From Bacilli bacterium (GTDB taxonomy: Bacteria; Bacillota_I; Bacilli_A; RF39; UBA660), in the NCBI GenBank assembly GCA_900758495.1, contig CAAERO010000005.1:144677-208676 (forward strand): a DNA stretch of 64,000 nucleotides. Direction: 5' to 3'. Both the position numbers and the translations under genes were made by a program. How positions within the stretch are numbered: the first letter of the stretch is position 1; every line of letters starts with the position of its first letter. Under the pieces are notes generated by a model. The model was not told where the DNA came from. It did no database searches and saw nothing but the letters and a program-made list of their open reading frames with translations. This document shows positions 47,743-56,320 of the stretch, piece by piece.

Positions 47743-48693
47743 GTGTTAGAATTTGAAAAACCAGTATATAAAATTACAGACTATGTAGAAAGTAATTTCT
47801 ATGGAAAGTTTGAACTTGAACCATTAGAAAGAGGATTCGGAACTACTTTGGGTAATGCCTTAAGAAGAGTTATGCTATCATCTTTACCTGGAAGTGCTAT
47901 TAGTGCTGTTAAAATAGAAGGAGTTCTTCATGAATTTCAAACTATTGAGGGTGTAGTTGAAGATGTAACTACAATCATCCTTAATTTAAAAGGAGTAGTT
48001 GTTAAAAACTTTACAGCTGATACAAAGATTATCTCTTTAGATGCTGATGAAGAAGGAGTTGTTACAGCTGGAGATATTGAAACTACTTCTGATGTTGAAA
48101 TCGTTAACAAAGACCACGTTATTGCTCACTTAGCTAAGGGTGGTAAATTATCTATGGAAATGATTGTTACTAACGGCAGAGGATATGTTAAGAGTGAAGA
48201 TTCAAGCTTAAAAAATGAAAATAGAGCTAAAGGATTTATTTTAATGGATTCTATCTATTCTCCAATTGAGCGTGTTTCACCAACTGTTGAAAGTGCTCGT
48301 GTAGGACAAGATGAAAGTTATGATAAATTAGTTTTAGAAGTATGGACAAATGGTTCTATCAAACCAGAAGAATCTATTGCTTTAGCATCAAGGATTTTAA
48401 TTGAACACTTTAATTTATTAACAAATTTAAGTGATATAGCAGATATGAGTGGTATGATGATTGAAAAAACTGAAGATCCTAAGACTAAAGCTTTAGAAAC
48501 ATCAATTGAAGATTTAGATTTCTCAGTACGTGCTTATAATTGTTTAAAACGTGCTGGTGTTCATACTCTACAAGACTTAGTAAATAAAAGCGAAAATGAT
48601 ATGATGAAAATCCGTAATTTAGGAAAGAAATCATTAAAAGAAGTTCTTGATAAAATTAAAGAATTAGGACTTGATTTAAGAGACGACGATTAG
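47743..48693 (+). CDS. rpoA: RNA polymerase subunit alpha
   Basis: 316 residues from a GTG start (GGGAGGCG site). N-terminal assembly domain: LEPLERGFGTTLGNALRRVMLSSLPGSAI and EGVVEDVTTIILNLKG; C-terminal DNA-binding domain: VRAYNCLKRAGVHTLQDLVNKSENDMMKIRNLGKKSLKEV. Standard gene order rpsK-rpoA-rplQ; rpsD, often here, is absent. Confidence 0.98.
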   Translation: MLEFEKPVYKITDYVESNFYGKFELEPLERGFGTTLGNALRRVMLSSLPGSAISAVKIEGVLHEFQTIEGVVEDVTTIILNLKGVVVKNFTADTKIISLDADEEGVVTAGDIETTSDVEIVNKDHVIAHLAKGGKLSMEMIVTNGRGYVKSEDSSLKNENRAKGFILMDSIYSPIERVSPTVESARVGQDESYDKLVLEVWTNGSIKPEESIALASRILIEHFNLLTNLSDIADMSGMMIEKTEDPKTKALETSIEDLDFSVRAYNCLKRAGVHTLQDLVNKSENDMMKIRNLGKKSLKEVLDKIKELGLDLRDDD

Positions 48694-48705
48694 AAGGAGG
48701 TAACT

Positions 48706-49056
48706 ATGGCATATAGAAAATTAGGTGTTGATAATAAACATAGACGTAGTATGTTAGCAACTCTTACCAAACAATTAATTACAAATGAACAAATTGAAAC
48801 TACTGAAACAAGAGCCAAAGAAGTAAGAAAAATGGCTGAAAGAATGATTACTTGTGGTAAGAAAGGTGACTTAGGTTCACGTAGAAGAGCTTTAGCTTTT
48901 CTTCACAATGATAAAAAAGTGGTTGATAAGGTGTTTAATGAACTAGCTCCTCGTTATGCTAACCGTAACGGTGGATATACACAAATCATTAAGTTAGGTG
49001 AACGTCGTGGGGACGGAGCTTTAACTGTTATCTTAAAATTAGTAGAAGAAGCTTAG
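48706..49056 (+). CDS. rplQ: 50S ribosomal protein L17
   Basis: 116 residues: [49 protein letters not shown], then [20 protein letters not shown]. Last gene of the block that starts at rpsJ; its stop is within the terminator. Confidence 0.98.
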   Translation: MAYRKLGVDNKHRRSMLATLTKQLITNEQIETTETRAKEVRKMAERMITCGKKGDLGSRRRALAFLHNDKKVVDKVFNELAPRYANRNGGYTQIIKLGERRGDGALTVILKLVEEA

Positions 49057-49069
49057 TCTTCTTTTTTTT
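49044..49069 (+). terminator. Terminator overlapping the rplQ stop
   Basis: AGAAGA (49044-49049) pairs with TCTTCT (49057-49062) around a 7-base loop that holds the stop codon, followed by T. It ends the ribosomal block. Confidence 0.8.
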
Positions 49070-49115
49070 GCCTATATTTGTTATACTATTGTTAGAAATG
49101 GTATGGTGATGTTAA

Positions 49116-49463
49116 ATGACAGAGGTAATAGTATTTTTATTAACTTTTATTGTTGTATTTTTAATTTATGAATTGATACTTATACGAAAGTATAAAAAAG
49201 GAAATAATGATAAGAGACCAGTAGAAGTTACTTATTTACTTAATAGGTATAACTTAGACTTCCAGAAAGTTAATTATAAGAAATTACTTAATATAGTTAG
49301 TTTTGTTAGTTCTCTCGATATAGCAATTGTTGTAACTGTTATGGGACTCACGGATAATTTTTTATTAGAACTACTGATTGGATGTTTTTTAACTATAATA
49401 GTAATATTAAGTAGTTATTCAATACTAGGTAAAATATATCAGAAGAAAGGTTATACTAAATAA
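49116..49463 (+). CDS. Small membrane protein of unknown function
   Basis: 115 residues, ATG after GGTGATG. Three hydrophobic segments (about 3-22, 62-80 and 85-104) surround a basic cytosolic loop (RKYKKGNNDKRPVEVTYLLNRYNLDF). I do not recognise the family. It is converging on the sortase gene over a shared terminator. Confidence 0.7.
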   Translation: MTEVIVFLLTFIVVFLIYELILIRKYKKGNNDKRPVEVTYLLNRYNLDFQKVNYKKLLNIVSFVSSLDIAIVVTVMGLTDNFLLELLIGCFLTIIVILSSYSILGKIYQKKGYTK

Positions 49464-49491
49464 AATATAGACTAGTGCGTCTATATTTTTT
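49463..49491. terminator. Bidirectional terminator between convergent genes
   Basis: AAAATATAGAC pairs with GTCTATATTTT around TAGTGC, with A and T runs on both sides. The sortase stop codon lies in one arm. Confidence 0.88.
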
Positions 49492-50041
49492 GGTTATAAA
49501 TTACTAATTGTTTAGAATTATCATTCTTACTACAAGTAGTTAGAATTAATTGCTCTTCACTAGATTTTATAATTTCAATCTTACCCGTTTTATCTTGCTC
49601 TTCTATCTTTTTAACTTTATACACTAATTCTTTATTATTAATAAATAACTTAATTTTATCATTTTCTTTTAACTCATCAAGTCGATTGAAGTAGGCAATT
49701 TTACCATTACCTGAATGTGCTGCAAGAATGATTAATGATTCGTCATTAAGTTTTGATTTATTTAAGATAGTTACATGTTCTTCCACATTATTTCTCTTAT
49801 CATTGACATTGTAAATATTTTCTTGTAAATTGATTTTATCAATTGTTAGAGTTGCTAGGATGTTATCATCAATGTTATTTTTTATATCTTTTTTTGTATC
49901 TATTTGTCTAGCAGTATTTTCTACTCTTTCTATATTTCTTGTTTTAATAACTTTGTTTTTAGAAATATGTGCATTATTTTGATAAATTGTAAAACAGAAA
50001 ATTATATATATACTAATAAGAAGTATTAGTTTTTTCTTCAT
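49481..50041 (-). CDS. Sortase-family transpeptidase (atypical active site)
   Basis: 186 residues: N-terminal membrane anchor (about 4-20) and the sortase barrel. The catalytic His is in LAAHSGNG (His109) and Cys in LILTTC (Cys170), with the expected FNRLDELKENDKI between. The Arg that normally follows the Cys (as in K-R-I-V of SrtB) is replaced: residues 177-180 are KQLV, and no Arg occurs after Cys170. Sortases cut a C-terminal signal and attach the protein to the wall or to another pilin. It starts one base inside the stop of the adhesin gene, so this enzyme most likely serves that adhesin. Confidence 0.85.
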   Translation of the reverse strand: MKKKLILLISIYIIFCFTIYQNNAHISKNKVIKTRNIERVENTARQIDTKKDIKNNIDDNILATLTIDKINLQENIYNVNDKRNNVEEHVTILNKSKLNDESLIILAAHSGNGKIAYFNRLDELKENDKIKLFINNKELVYKVKKIEEQDKTGKIEIIKSSEEQLILTTCSKNDNSKQLVIYNQKI

Positions 50042-51504
50042 TAAATAGCACTTCCCAGTAAAGCAAATGGAATACCAATATAAGTGTTTGGAACATCAAC
50101 AATTATAACCTCTTCTTTTTTAGGCTCCTCATTTTTATAGTCATATATTTTATATTTATAGTCTTGTTTTTCTTTAATGAATACTTCAAACGGTTCTACC
50201 TTACTATAACCATCAGTAGTAGTTTTTTGTTTAATAGTATAGTGTCCATATGGTAATTCAATACTAGCTAAACCATTCTCATCTGTTGTGATAGTATTTA
50301 CTAGTTCTTTATCTTTATTATAAATTTCGAAAGAAACATCTTTTTCACTTTGCATTAATTGCTTATTACCATAACTTTTTTCCAAAATGATTTTACCTTT
50401 AATAACTTCATTTTCTAATACCTTATTCATAGTAGTATTATTTTCATCAAATCTAATTTCATAAAAAGTATTATCTTTGATATAACCAGTACCAGCTTTA
50501 GTTTCTTGTAAATAGTAAGTACCAAAATCAATAAGTGATTTATTACCCTTACCGATGATTTCTGCCTTTCCTTCATCATTAAATGTTATGTCAGTTACTT
50601 TTTCCTTTTTACTATTATATAAAGTAAAAATAGTTCCTTTTAAATCAGCTTCTCCTTGACCTTTGAATTCTTTTGTATCCTTATCAACCTTAGATAAATT
50701 CAATTTTAATTGATGAAAACAGAAAGTAACTGGCACTTCCATCGGTTTACTTGAACCAATACTTACTAGTCGTTGCGAAATACCATTTGTATAGTGCAAA
50801 GCTCTTTCTCTTCCCAACCCATAGTTACTATAGAAAATTTGGGTATGGCAAACAGTATGGTCTCGTTTAATAGAAAAAGTGTTTTCATTTAAATTACTTT
50901 CATTATCTTTGATAGTAGTAAAATTCTTTAATATTCCACTAGTGTCAGTGATTGTTATTGTTTTTCCAATTAGTGAATGATATTTGTTATTAGCAAAACT
51001 AGGTGTTTTTTTACTATCACTAATCAATCTTTCAATCTCATTTTTCTCTTCAGTAAAAATATTAACTCTATTACCGTTTAAAGTATCGGTGAAATAAAAT
51101 TCATTATTTTTATCTACTGTTTCCCAAATCATCATTTGTGTTATGGCATACCATTTAGAGTCAGTATGATCTTTATAAAGATATCCGAAGTTAACTAAAT
51201 CGGTTACTCGTTGCCAAGTATTACTATCATAACTTGCCTGTGATATCATTCCATCATAAGTGTTATTGTTAGGCTGAAAAACTTTGAAAGGTTCTAAGCA
51301 GTAGGCGATAGAATTATCTGTTGAACTTTTGTAAAATCTAGCTTTCTGATAATGTTTCATTTTTGTACTTTTATCATATCTCACCATATATATGCCATTG
51401 ATATATTCACCTTCATAGAAAGAATTGGTCTTGGCATAAACTTTAGTGGTATTACAGATAAAAAACACACTTGTTAATGTTAAGAATAATAATATTTTTT
51501 TCAT
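50041..51504 (-). CDS. Thioester-domain adhesin with SpaA/Cna-B domains
   Basis: 487 residues. Signal peptide (1-24, ending VYA). Residues about 28-160 form a thioester domain: Cys69 in AYCLEPF and Gln123 in ITQMMIWE are the pair that makes the internal Cys-Gln thioester for covalent binding to host surfaces. Two Cna-B/SpaA-type beta domains follow (about 265-355, FTLYNSKKEKV...GTYYLQETKAGTGY; and about 365-445, FEIYNKDKELV...GHYTIKQKTTTDGY). Near the end is a sorting motif VPNTY (471-475), but only about a dozen hydrophobic residues follow and no basic tail. Co-transcribed with the sortase. Confidence 0.88.
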   Translation of the reverse strand: MKKILLFLTLTSVFFICNTTKVYAKTNSFYEGEYINGIYMVRYDKSTKMKHYQKARFYKSSTDNSIAYCLEPFKVFQPNNNTYDGMISQASYDSNTWQRVTDLVNFGYLYKDHTDSKWYAITQMMIWETVDKNNEFYFTDTLNGNRVNIFTEEKNEIERLISDSKKTPSFANNKYHSLIGKTITITDTSGILKNFTTIKDNESNLNENTFSIKRDHTVCHTQIFYSNYGLGRERALHYTNGISQRLVSIGSSKPMEVPVTFCFHQLKLNLSKVDKDTKEFKGQGEADLKGTIFTLYNSKKEKVTDITFNDEGKAEIIGKGNKSLIDFGTYYLQETKAGTGYIKDNTFYEIRFDENNTTMNKVLENEVIKGKIILEKSYGNKQLMQSEKDVSFEIYNKDKELVNTITTDENGLASIELPYGHYTIKQKTTTDGYSKVEPFEVFIKEKQDYKYKIYDYKNEEPKKEEVIIVDVPNTYIGIPFALLGSAI

Positions 51505-51719
51505 AAATTCCCTCCTTTTTCTTAACGGTTTTTACAATAACATAACTACAATTTGAAATGCAAAAGGGAAAAATTGCAAATTCAGCTCTATTTTTAGCCG
51601 AAAATGGCACTGGCTACCCCTGAAAATGCAAAATTTGGCAATTTTTATGTCTGAATTTGCAAAATTGGTATAATTTAAAAAAAATTATTTTTATGTTACA
51701 ATAGTTCTATAAACGGAGA
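51505..51719. repeat. Inverted-repeat block between adhesin and fhs
   Basis: The gap is packed with symmetry. GCAAATTCAG (about 51577-51586) is exactly reversed in CTGAATTTGC (51651-51660). Between them TAGCC and GGCTA can pair, and GAAAATGGC, GAAAATGC and GAAATGC recur. An extended -10 (TGGTATAAT, to 51674) for fhs overlaps the right arm; a weak minus-strand promoter for the adhesin starts near the left. It could be an operator region, a structured leader or the leftover end of an IS/MITE. Confidence 0.6.
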
Positions 51720-51728
51720 GTGATATTA

Positions 51729-53324
51729 ATGACAGATATAGAAATATGTGCTCAATATGAGTCTTTACAAATTCAAAAGGTAGCAGCAAAATTGGGATTG
51801 AATGATGATGATTTAATACTATATGGAAAAGATAAAGCTAAGGTAGTTCATAATGTTACAGAAAAAAGGGGAAAACTTATTTTAGTAACAGCGATGAGTC
51901 CCACTCCTTATGGTGAAGGTAAAACAACAGTCAGTATAGGGTTAGCTGATGCTTTTGCTAAGCTAGGAGAAAATGTTTCTTTATCATTAAGGGAACCATC
52001 TCTTGGCCCTGTCTTTGGGCTTAAAGGAGGAGCCACTGGCGGAGGTTATAGTCAAGTTGTACCTATGACTGATATAAACCTACATTTTACTGGCGATTTT
52101 CATGCAATAACTTCTTGCAGTGACTTAGTTAGTGCAGCAATATATAATCATATTGAAAAAGGTAATAAGTTAGGCTTTTCAAAGATACTCTTTAAACGGG
52201 CTGTTGATATGAATGACAGGAGTTTAAGAAACATTGAATTTACCTGTAATAAAGAAAAATATACTGACCATTATACAATTACATCAGCTAGTGAAATAAT
52301 GGCTACTTTTTGTTTAGCTAATTCTCTTATGGATTTAAAAAAACGACTTGGTAATTTATTACTGGGTCTTACTAGTGATGATAAACCAATATTAGCTAGT
52401 GATTTAAAACTAGAAGGAGCTCTAACTGCCTTATTAAAAGATGCTTTTCTTCCAAATCTTGTTCAAACACTAGAAGGAACCCCAGCTTTTATTCATGGTG
52501 GACCATTCGCTAATATAGCACATGGAACAAGTAGTGTTACTTCATTAAAACTAGCTCTTTCTTTATCTGATTATGTAATAACAGAAGCTGGTTTTGGCGC
52601 AGATTTAGGTGCAGAAAAATTTATGAATTTATTTTGTAATATAGCAAATGAAAAACCAGATGTTGTTGTATTAGTAGTAACGATTAGATCAATATTATAT
52701 CAAGGGGAAGGCGACTTTACTAAAGGTCTTTCTAATATAGAAGCACACCTTGAACATCTTTCTAACTACAGTGTACCAATAATAGTTTGTTGTAATCATT
52801 TCACTACAGATGACTCTTCATATATTGATAAATTAAGAAAATTTGTGGAAGAAGCAAATTGTCAATTTACTCTAACTGATAGTTATGCAAAGGGGAGTGA
52901 AGGAGCAATAGATTTTGCGTGTAAAGTAAGAGAACTAATCAAAGAACAGAATAATTTTGTACCACTTCTTACTGATAAAATGACTGTAAGAGAAAAGTTA
53001 AATATTTTGGGAGAAAAAGTATATCACGCAAAGGAAATAATTTATAAAGAAAAAGCTCTGGAGCAATTAAAATTAATTAAGAAACTAGGTTTAGAATATC
53101 TTCCAATTTGTGTTGCTAAAACACAGTATTCAATTTCAGATGATGCTAAAAAACTAGGTTTTCCTAAAGATAACTTGTTGACAGTAGAAGATATTGTTAT
53201 AAATAATGGAGCAGGTTTTATTACTATTCTATTGGGAAAAATAGTAACAATGCCAGGATTACCAACAAATCCAAATTATGAACAAATAGATGTTGTTAAT
53301 AATAAAATAATAGGTATTTTCTAA
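51729..53324 (+). CDS. fhs: Formate-tetrahydrofolate ligase
   Basis: 531 residues from ATG 51729 (GGAGAG 9 bases upstream); members usually have about 556. Blocks: TAMSPTPYGEGKTTVSIGLADAF (P-loop), REPSLGPVFGLKGGATGGGYSQV, DINLHFTGDFHAI, FIHGGPFANIAHGTSS, TEAGFGADLGAEKF and the closing GFITILLGKIVTMPGLP. Joins formate to tetrahydrofolate with ATP, feeding purine and Met-tRNA formylation. No THF riboswitch was recognised upstream. Confidence 0.97.
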   Translation: MTDIEICAQYESLQIQKVAAKLGLNDDDLILYGKDKAKVVHNVTEKRGKLILVTAMSPTPYGEGKTTVSIGLADAFAKLGENVSLSLREPSLGPVFGLKGGATGGGYSQVVPMTDINLHFTGDFHAITSCSDLVSAAIYNHIEKGNKLGFSKILFKRAVDMNDRSLRNIEFTCNKEKYTDHYTITSASEIMATFCLANSLMDLKKRLGNLLLGLTSDDKPILASDLKLEGALTALLKDAFLPNLVQTLEGTPAFIHGGPFANIAHGTSSVTSLKLALSLSDYVITEAGFGADLGAEKFMNLFCNIANEKPDVVVLVVTIRSILYQGEGDFTKGLSNIEAHLEHLSNYSVPIIVCCNHFTTDDSSYIDKLRKFVEEANCQFTLTDSYAKGSEGAIDFACKVRELIKEQNNFVPLLTDKMTVREKLNILGEKVYHAKEIIYKEKALEQLKLIKKLGLEYLPICVAKTQYSISDDAKKLGFPKDNLLTVEDIVINNGAGFITILLGKIVTMPGLPTNPNYEQIDVVNNKIIGIF

Positions 53325-53357
53325 ATAAATAAAAACATACTAATAATGGTGATTAAT

Positions 53358-54062
53358 ATGGGATATTTATTAATTTTAGGAAAAGGTATTACATCAATAA
53401 TAGTATTATTTATACTTTCTAAAGTAATGGGGCGTAAACAAGTAAGTCAGTTAAATGTTTTTGACTATATTATTGGTATAAGCATTGGTTCTATTGCTGC
53501 TGAAATGACTTTGAATAATGAAGTAGATTTTTTTGAAGGGGTATTTGCTATTTCTATTTATGCTATATTTGCCTATTTAATAACCCTCTTAACTAATAAA
53601 AGTATTCTAGCTAGACGTTTGTTGATTGGTTGTCCAACAGTATTGATAGAAGATGGTAAATTAAACTATAAAGCTTTAAAGAAAAGTAAATTAGATTTAA
53701 ATGACTTTTTACAGGAAGCAAGAATTCAAGGATATTTCAATCTCAGTGAAATAGAATTTGCTATTATGGAAGCAAATGGACAAGTTAGTTTCCTTCCTAA
53801 AAGTAATGCTCAACCAGTTAAAAGAAAAGATATAAAATTAAAAATGTCTTATGAAGGATTATGCTGTAATGCCGTTATAGATGGTAAAATAATGATAAAC
53901 AACTTGAAGGAAATAGGTAAAAATGAAGAATGGTTAGTAACAAGACTCAAAAACAATAAATATAAAGACATAAGTTCTTTAGCTCTGGTTATTTTAGATA
54001 GCAAAGAAAAAATGACAGTTTATGAGAAGAATATTAATAAAGAAGTCAGAGTTTTAGAGTAA
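53358..54062 (+). CDS. DUF421 (YetF/YrbG-type) membrane protein
   Basis: 234 residues from ATG 53358 (GGTGATT site). Three membrane helices (about 3-22, 33-53 and 56-75) then a soluble domain with the family markers VMGRKQVSQLNVFDYIIGISIGSIAAEM, PTVLIEDGKLNYKAL and LQEARIQGYFNLSEIEFAIMEANGQVSFLPK. Found in many Bacillota, sometimes linked to spores and stress; biochemical role unknown. Follows fhs by 33 bases, without a terminator. Confidence 0.9.
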   Translation: MGYLLILGKGITSIIVLFILSKVMGRKQVSQLNVFDYIIGISIGSIAAEMTLNNEVDFFEGVFAISIYAIFAYLITLLTNKSILARRLLIGCPTVLIEDGKLNYKALKKSKLDLNDFLQEARIQGYFNLSEIEFAIMEANGQVSFLPKSNAQPVKRKDIKLKMSYEGLCCNAVIDGKIMINNLKEIGKNEEWLVTRLKNNKYKDISSLALVILDSKEKMTVYEKNINKEVRVLE

Positions 54063-54072
54063 CTTCTTTTGC

Positions 54073-54101
54073 TTGACAAAAGTCATTTAAAATTTTATGA
54101 T
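54073..54101 (+). promoter_or_regulatory. Promoter of the CorA-like gene
   Basis: TTGACA (54073-54078), exactly 17 bases, TATGAT (54096-54101), 24 bases before the start. Confidence 0.85.
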
Positions 54102-54124
54102 GAAGTGGATAAAGAGGTGAGAGT

Positions 54125-55069
54125 ATGCTAAAGATTTATAATACAGATTTAAATACTAATGAGTTTAGAAGGCTTAATGATTTTGAGATAGGATGTTGGG
54201 TTCATTTAGAAAAACCAACAGAAGAAGAATTACAAAAAGTATCTTCTTCTCTTGGTATTAAGAAGGACTTTTTAATAAGTATTTTAGATGATGATGAAAA
54301 ACCGAGAATAGATGAAGAAGATGGTACTAAGATGTTACTTTTAGATGTGCCTGTTAAAGATAGTAGTAAGGGTTTGCATGAGACTAAGACTTTACCGTTA
54401 GCAATTTTAATTGTGAGAAATGATTATATTGTAACAGTAGCATTGCAAAAATATGAATTTTTGGAAGAATTTTCTAGTGGTAAAGTAAAGGAATTTTATA
54501 CTTATAAGAAAAGTAGATTTGTTATTCAAATTATCTATCGATTAGCAGTCTTATACTTAAAAACATTACGTGATATAGATAAAAAAATAGAAACAGCAGA
54601 AAGTAAGATTTTAACCGCTACCAAAAATGAAGAATTAGTTAATCTACTAGCATTAGAAAATAGTTTAACTTATATAATTACCGCTTTACAAAGTAATGGA
54701 GTAGTCCTTGATAAAATAAAAAAAGGCAATGTCATAGAAATGTATATAGAAGATGAAGATTTACTAGATGATGCTATTATTGAGAATAGTCAAGCTAGCA
54801 ATATGGCAGACTTATATCGTGGGATTTTAAGTAGTACAACGGATACAGTAGCTACCGTTATTTCAAATAATTTAAATGGTATCATGAAATTCTTAGCAGG
54901 TATTACAATTGTAATATCAATACCTACCATGATAGCTTCCTTTATGGGAATGAATGTAAGTTTTGGAAAGTTTTCTCATAATCCATATTCATTTTTCTTC
55001 CTTTTAGGTATATCTTTCTTATTATCAATTATAATTGCTATTATTCTTAAAAAGAAAAATATGCTTTAG
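54125..55069 (+). CDS. corA: CorA-family divalent cation channel
   Basis: 314 residues. Long cytosolic alpha/beta and helical part (1-250), then two C-terminal membrane helices. The first ends in the ion-selecting signature GMNVSF (about 276-281), the second is the C-terminal hydrophobic run ending KKKNML. CorA pentamers pass Mg2+ (or Co2+/Zn2+ in some relatives). Own strong promoter. The acidic stretch KNEELVNLLALENSLTYIITAL is typical of the long stalk helix. Confidence 0.93.
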   Translation: MLKIYNTDLNTNEFRRLNDFEIGCWVHLEKPTEEELQKVSSSLGIKKDFLISILDDDEKPRIDEEDGTKMLLLDVPVKDSSKGLHETKTLPLAILIVRNDYIVTVALQKYEFLEEFSSGKVKEFYTYKKSRFVIQIIYRLAVLYLKTLRDIDKKIETAESKILTATKNEELVNLLALENSLTYIITALQSNGVVLDKIKKGNVIEMYIEDEDLLDDAIIENSQASNMADLYRGILSSTTDTVATVISNNLNGIMKFLAGITIVISIPTMIASFMGMNVSFGKFSHNPYSFFFLLGISFLLSIIIAIILKKKNML

Positions 55070-55075
55070 TTCTTA

Positions 55076-55104
55076 TTTACAAATTATGAATTTTATAGTA
55101 TAAT
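55076..55104 (+). promoter_or_regulatory. Promoter of the 385-residue unknown
   Basis: TTTACA (55076-55081), 17 bases, TATAAT (55099-55104), 25 bases before the start. Confidence 0.8.
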
Positions 55105-55129
55105 ATGCAATATTTGTAGAGGGAAGATT

Positions 55130-56287
55130 ATGAGCGTTGATATTGCTAAATATAATGAAATTGTTGCAAAAGCTAACAATTGTGTAAATTGGTTTGAAAA
55201 ATTAGATATAAAGAATAATAAAATAAACTTTTATCTTGCCAATGGTGATATATTAAATATTAGAATTTTTGAGGCTAACATTGCTCATTTATTAGGTTTT
55301 AATATTTCTTATTTAAATATGACTAATAAGTTTAATAAAGATTTATCTAACTATGATAAATTAAAATATGTATTAGAAAAACCATATATATTTAAAAATT
55401 TACTTATTAATAATGATATTAGTACTGATTTTATGTTTTCTGATTCCATCAATCAAAAACTAGCTGTTTTTAAAGATAATTTATCTATTAGAAGCGATGA
55501 TGTATATTGTGTTATAAAATATGATAATGAAAAAACATATCAAGCTATAAATATACCAGATCCATGTGATTATTATATTATTAGAAAAAAAAGAAATAAT
55601 TACTTAGTTTTAGGTTTAATAAATAATGGTAATGTATATACTCCAGCAACATCTAGGTTATATGATGATAAAGAAAAATTTGATGAATTTATGAATAGAG
55701 TAGCTAGGAAGCAAGAAATAACTTATCCACATTTGCTTAATATTAATAATCCATATCATGATTATAAAGTTAATGCTTTTTTTCCTCTTTCGGAAAAGGA
55801 ATATATACTTAATAATATAATAAATATATCTCAAAAGTATTCTGCTACTCCTGCAGTTGCTAGAGATTATGCTTTTACTATTAATAAATTTAAAACAGTT
55901 AGAGAAGACCAAAATATTAATTTGAATATTTTAAGATTGTTATCAGATAGTATCAAGAGTGGAACAGTACTTGATGAGAATACTATAAATCAAATATGTG
56001 GAACAACTAATGATATTCCTGGGATTATCTCAACTCTAATATCTAACTGTAATGATATTTTATGTGATAGTACTTCATTAAAAAATTCAACATTGAAGGC
56101 AAAAAATAATGAACTTAATGCTAGAGTAAATCAGTTAGAATTAGAGTTAGCTGAGGAAAAGTTAAAAAATCAGAATGTAGAACATCAACTTAATCAATTA
56201 CTTGATGAGAATACTACATATAAAAGTCAATTAGATGTTTATGATCAAGCTTATCAAAAAGTTATGACACTTAGAAAACATAAATAG
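55130..56287 (+). CDS. Protein of unknown function, possibly PBECR4-type nuclease domain plus coiled coil
   Basis: 385 residues, no signal or membrane segment. The N-terminal block FYLANGDILNIRIFEANIAHLLGF (about 33-56), followed by NISYLNM and a later YLVLGLINNGNVYTPATS, recalls the PBECR4 nuclease domain seen in phage and toxin contexts. That is a resemblance by eye only. Residues about 320-385 form a coiled coil (LKAKNNELNARVNQLELELAEEKL). The region is very rich in Asn, Ile and Lys, with lower GC than its neighbours. Own promoter, own terminator, so a single-gene unit. Confidence 0.65.
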   Translation: MSVDIAKYNEIVAKANNCVNWFEKLDIKNNKINFYLANGDILNIRIFEANIAHLLGFNISYLNMTNKFNKDLSNYDKLKYVLEKPYIFKNLLINNDISTDFMFSDSINQKLAVFKDNLSIRSDDVYCVIKYDNEKTYQAINIPDPCDYYIIRKKRNNYLVLGLINNGNVYTPATSRLYDDKEKFDEFMNRVARKQEITYPHLLNINNPYHDYKVNAFFPLSEKEYILNNIINISQKYSATPAVARDYAFTINKFKTVREDQNINLNILRLLSDSIKSGTVLDENTINQICGTTNDIPGIISTLISNCNDILCDSTSLKNSTLKAKNNELNARVNQLELELAEEKLKNQNVEHQLNQLLDENTTYKSQLDVYDQAYQKVMTLRKHK

Positions 56288-56320
56288 AAAAAATCTCTGT
56301 TTTGTACAGAGATTTTTATT
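56288..56320. terminator. Bidirectional terminator between convergent genes
   Basis: AAATCTCTGT (56291-56300) pairs with ACAGAGATTT (56306-56315) around TTTGT, with A and T flanks. Serves the unknown gene and the minus-strand FemX-like pair. Confidence 0.92.

Noticed and set aside
51505..51719. THF riboswitch before fhs
   Set aside because: None of the conserved THF riboswitch core could be matched by eye; the symmetry is better explained by inverted repeats.
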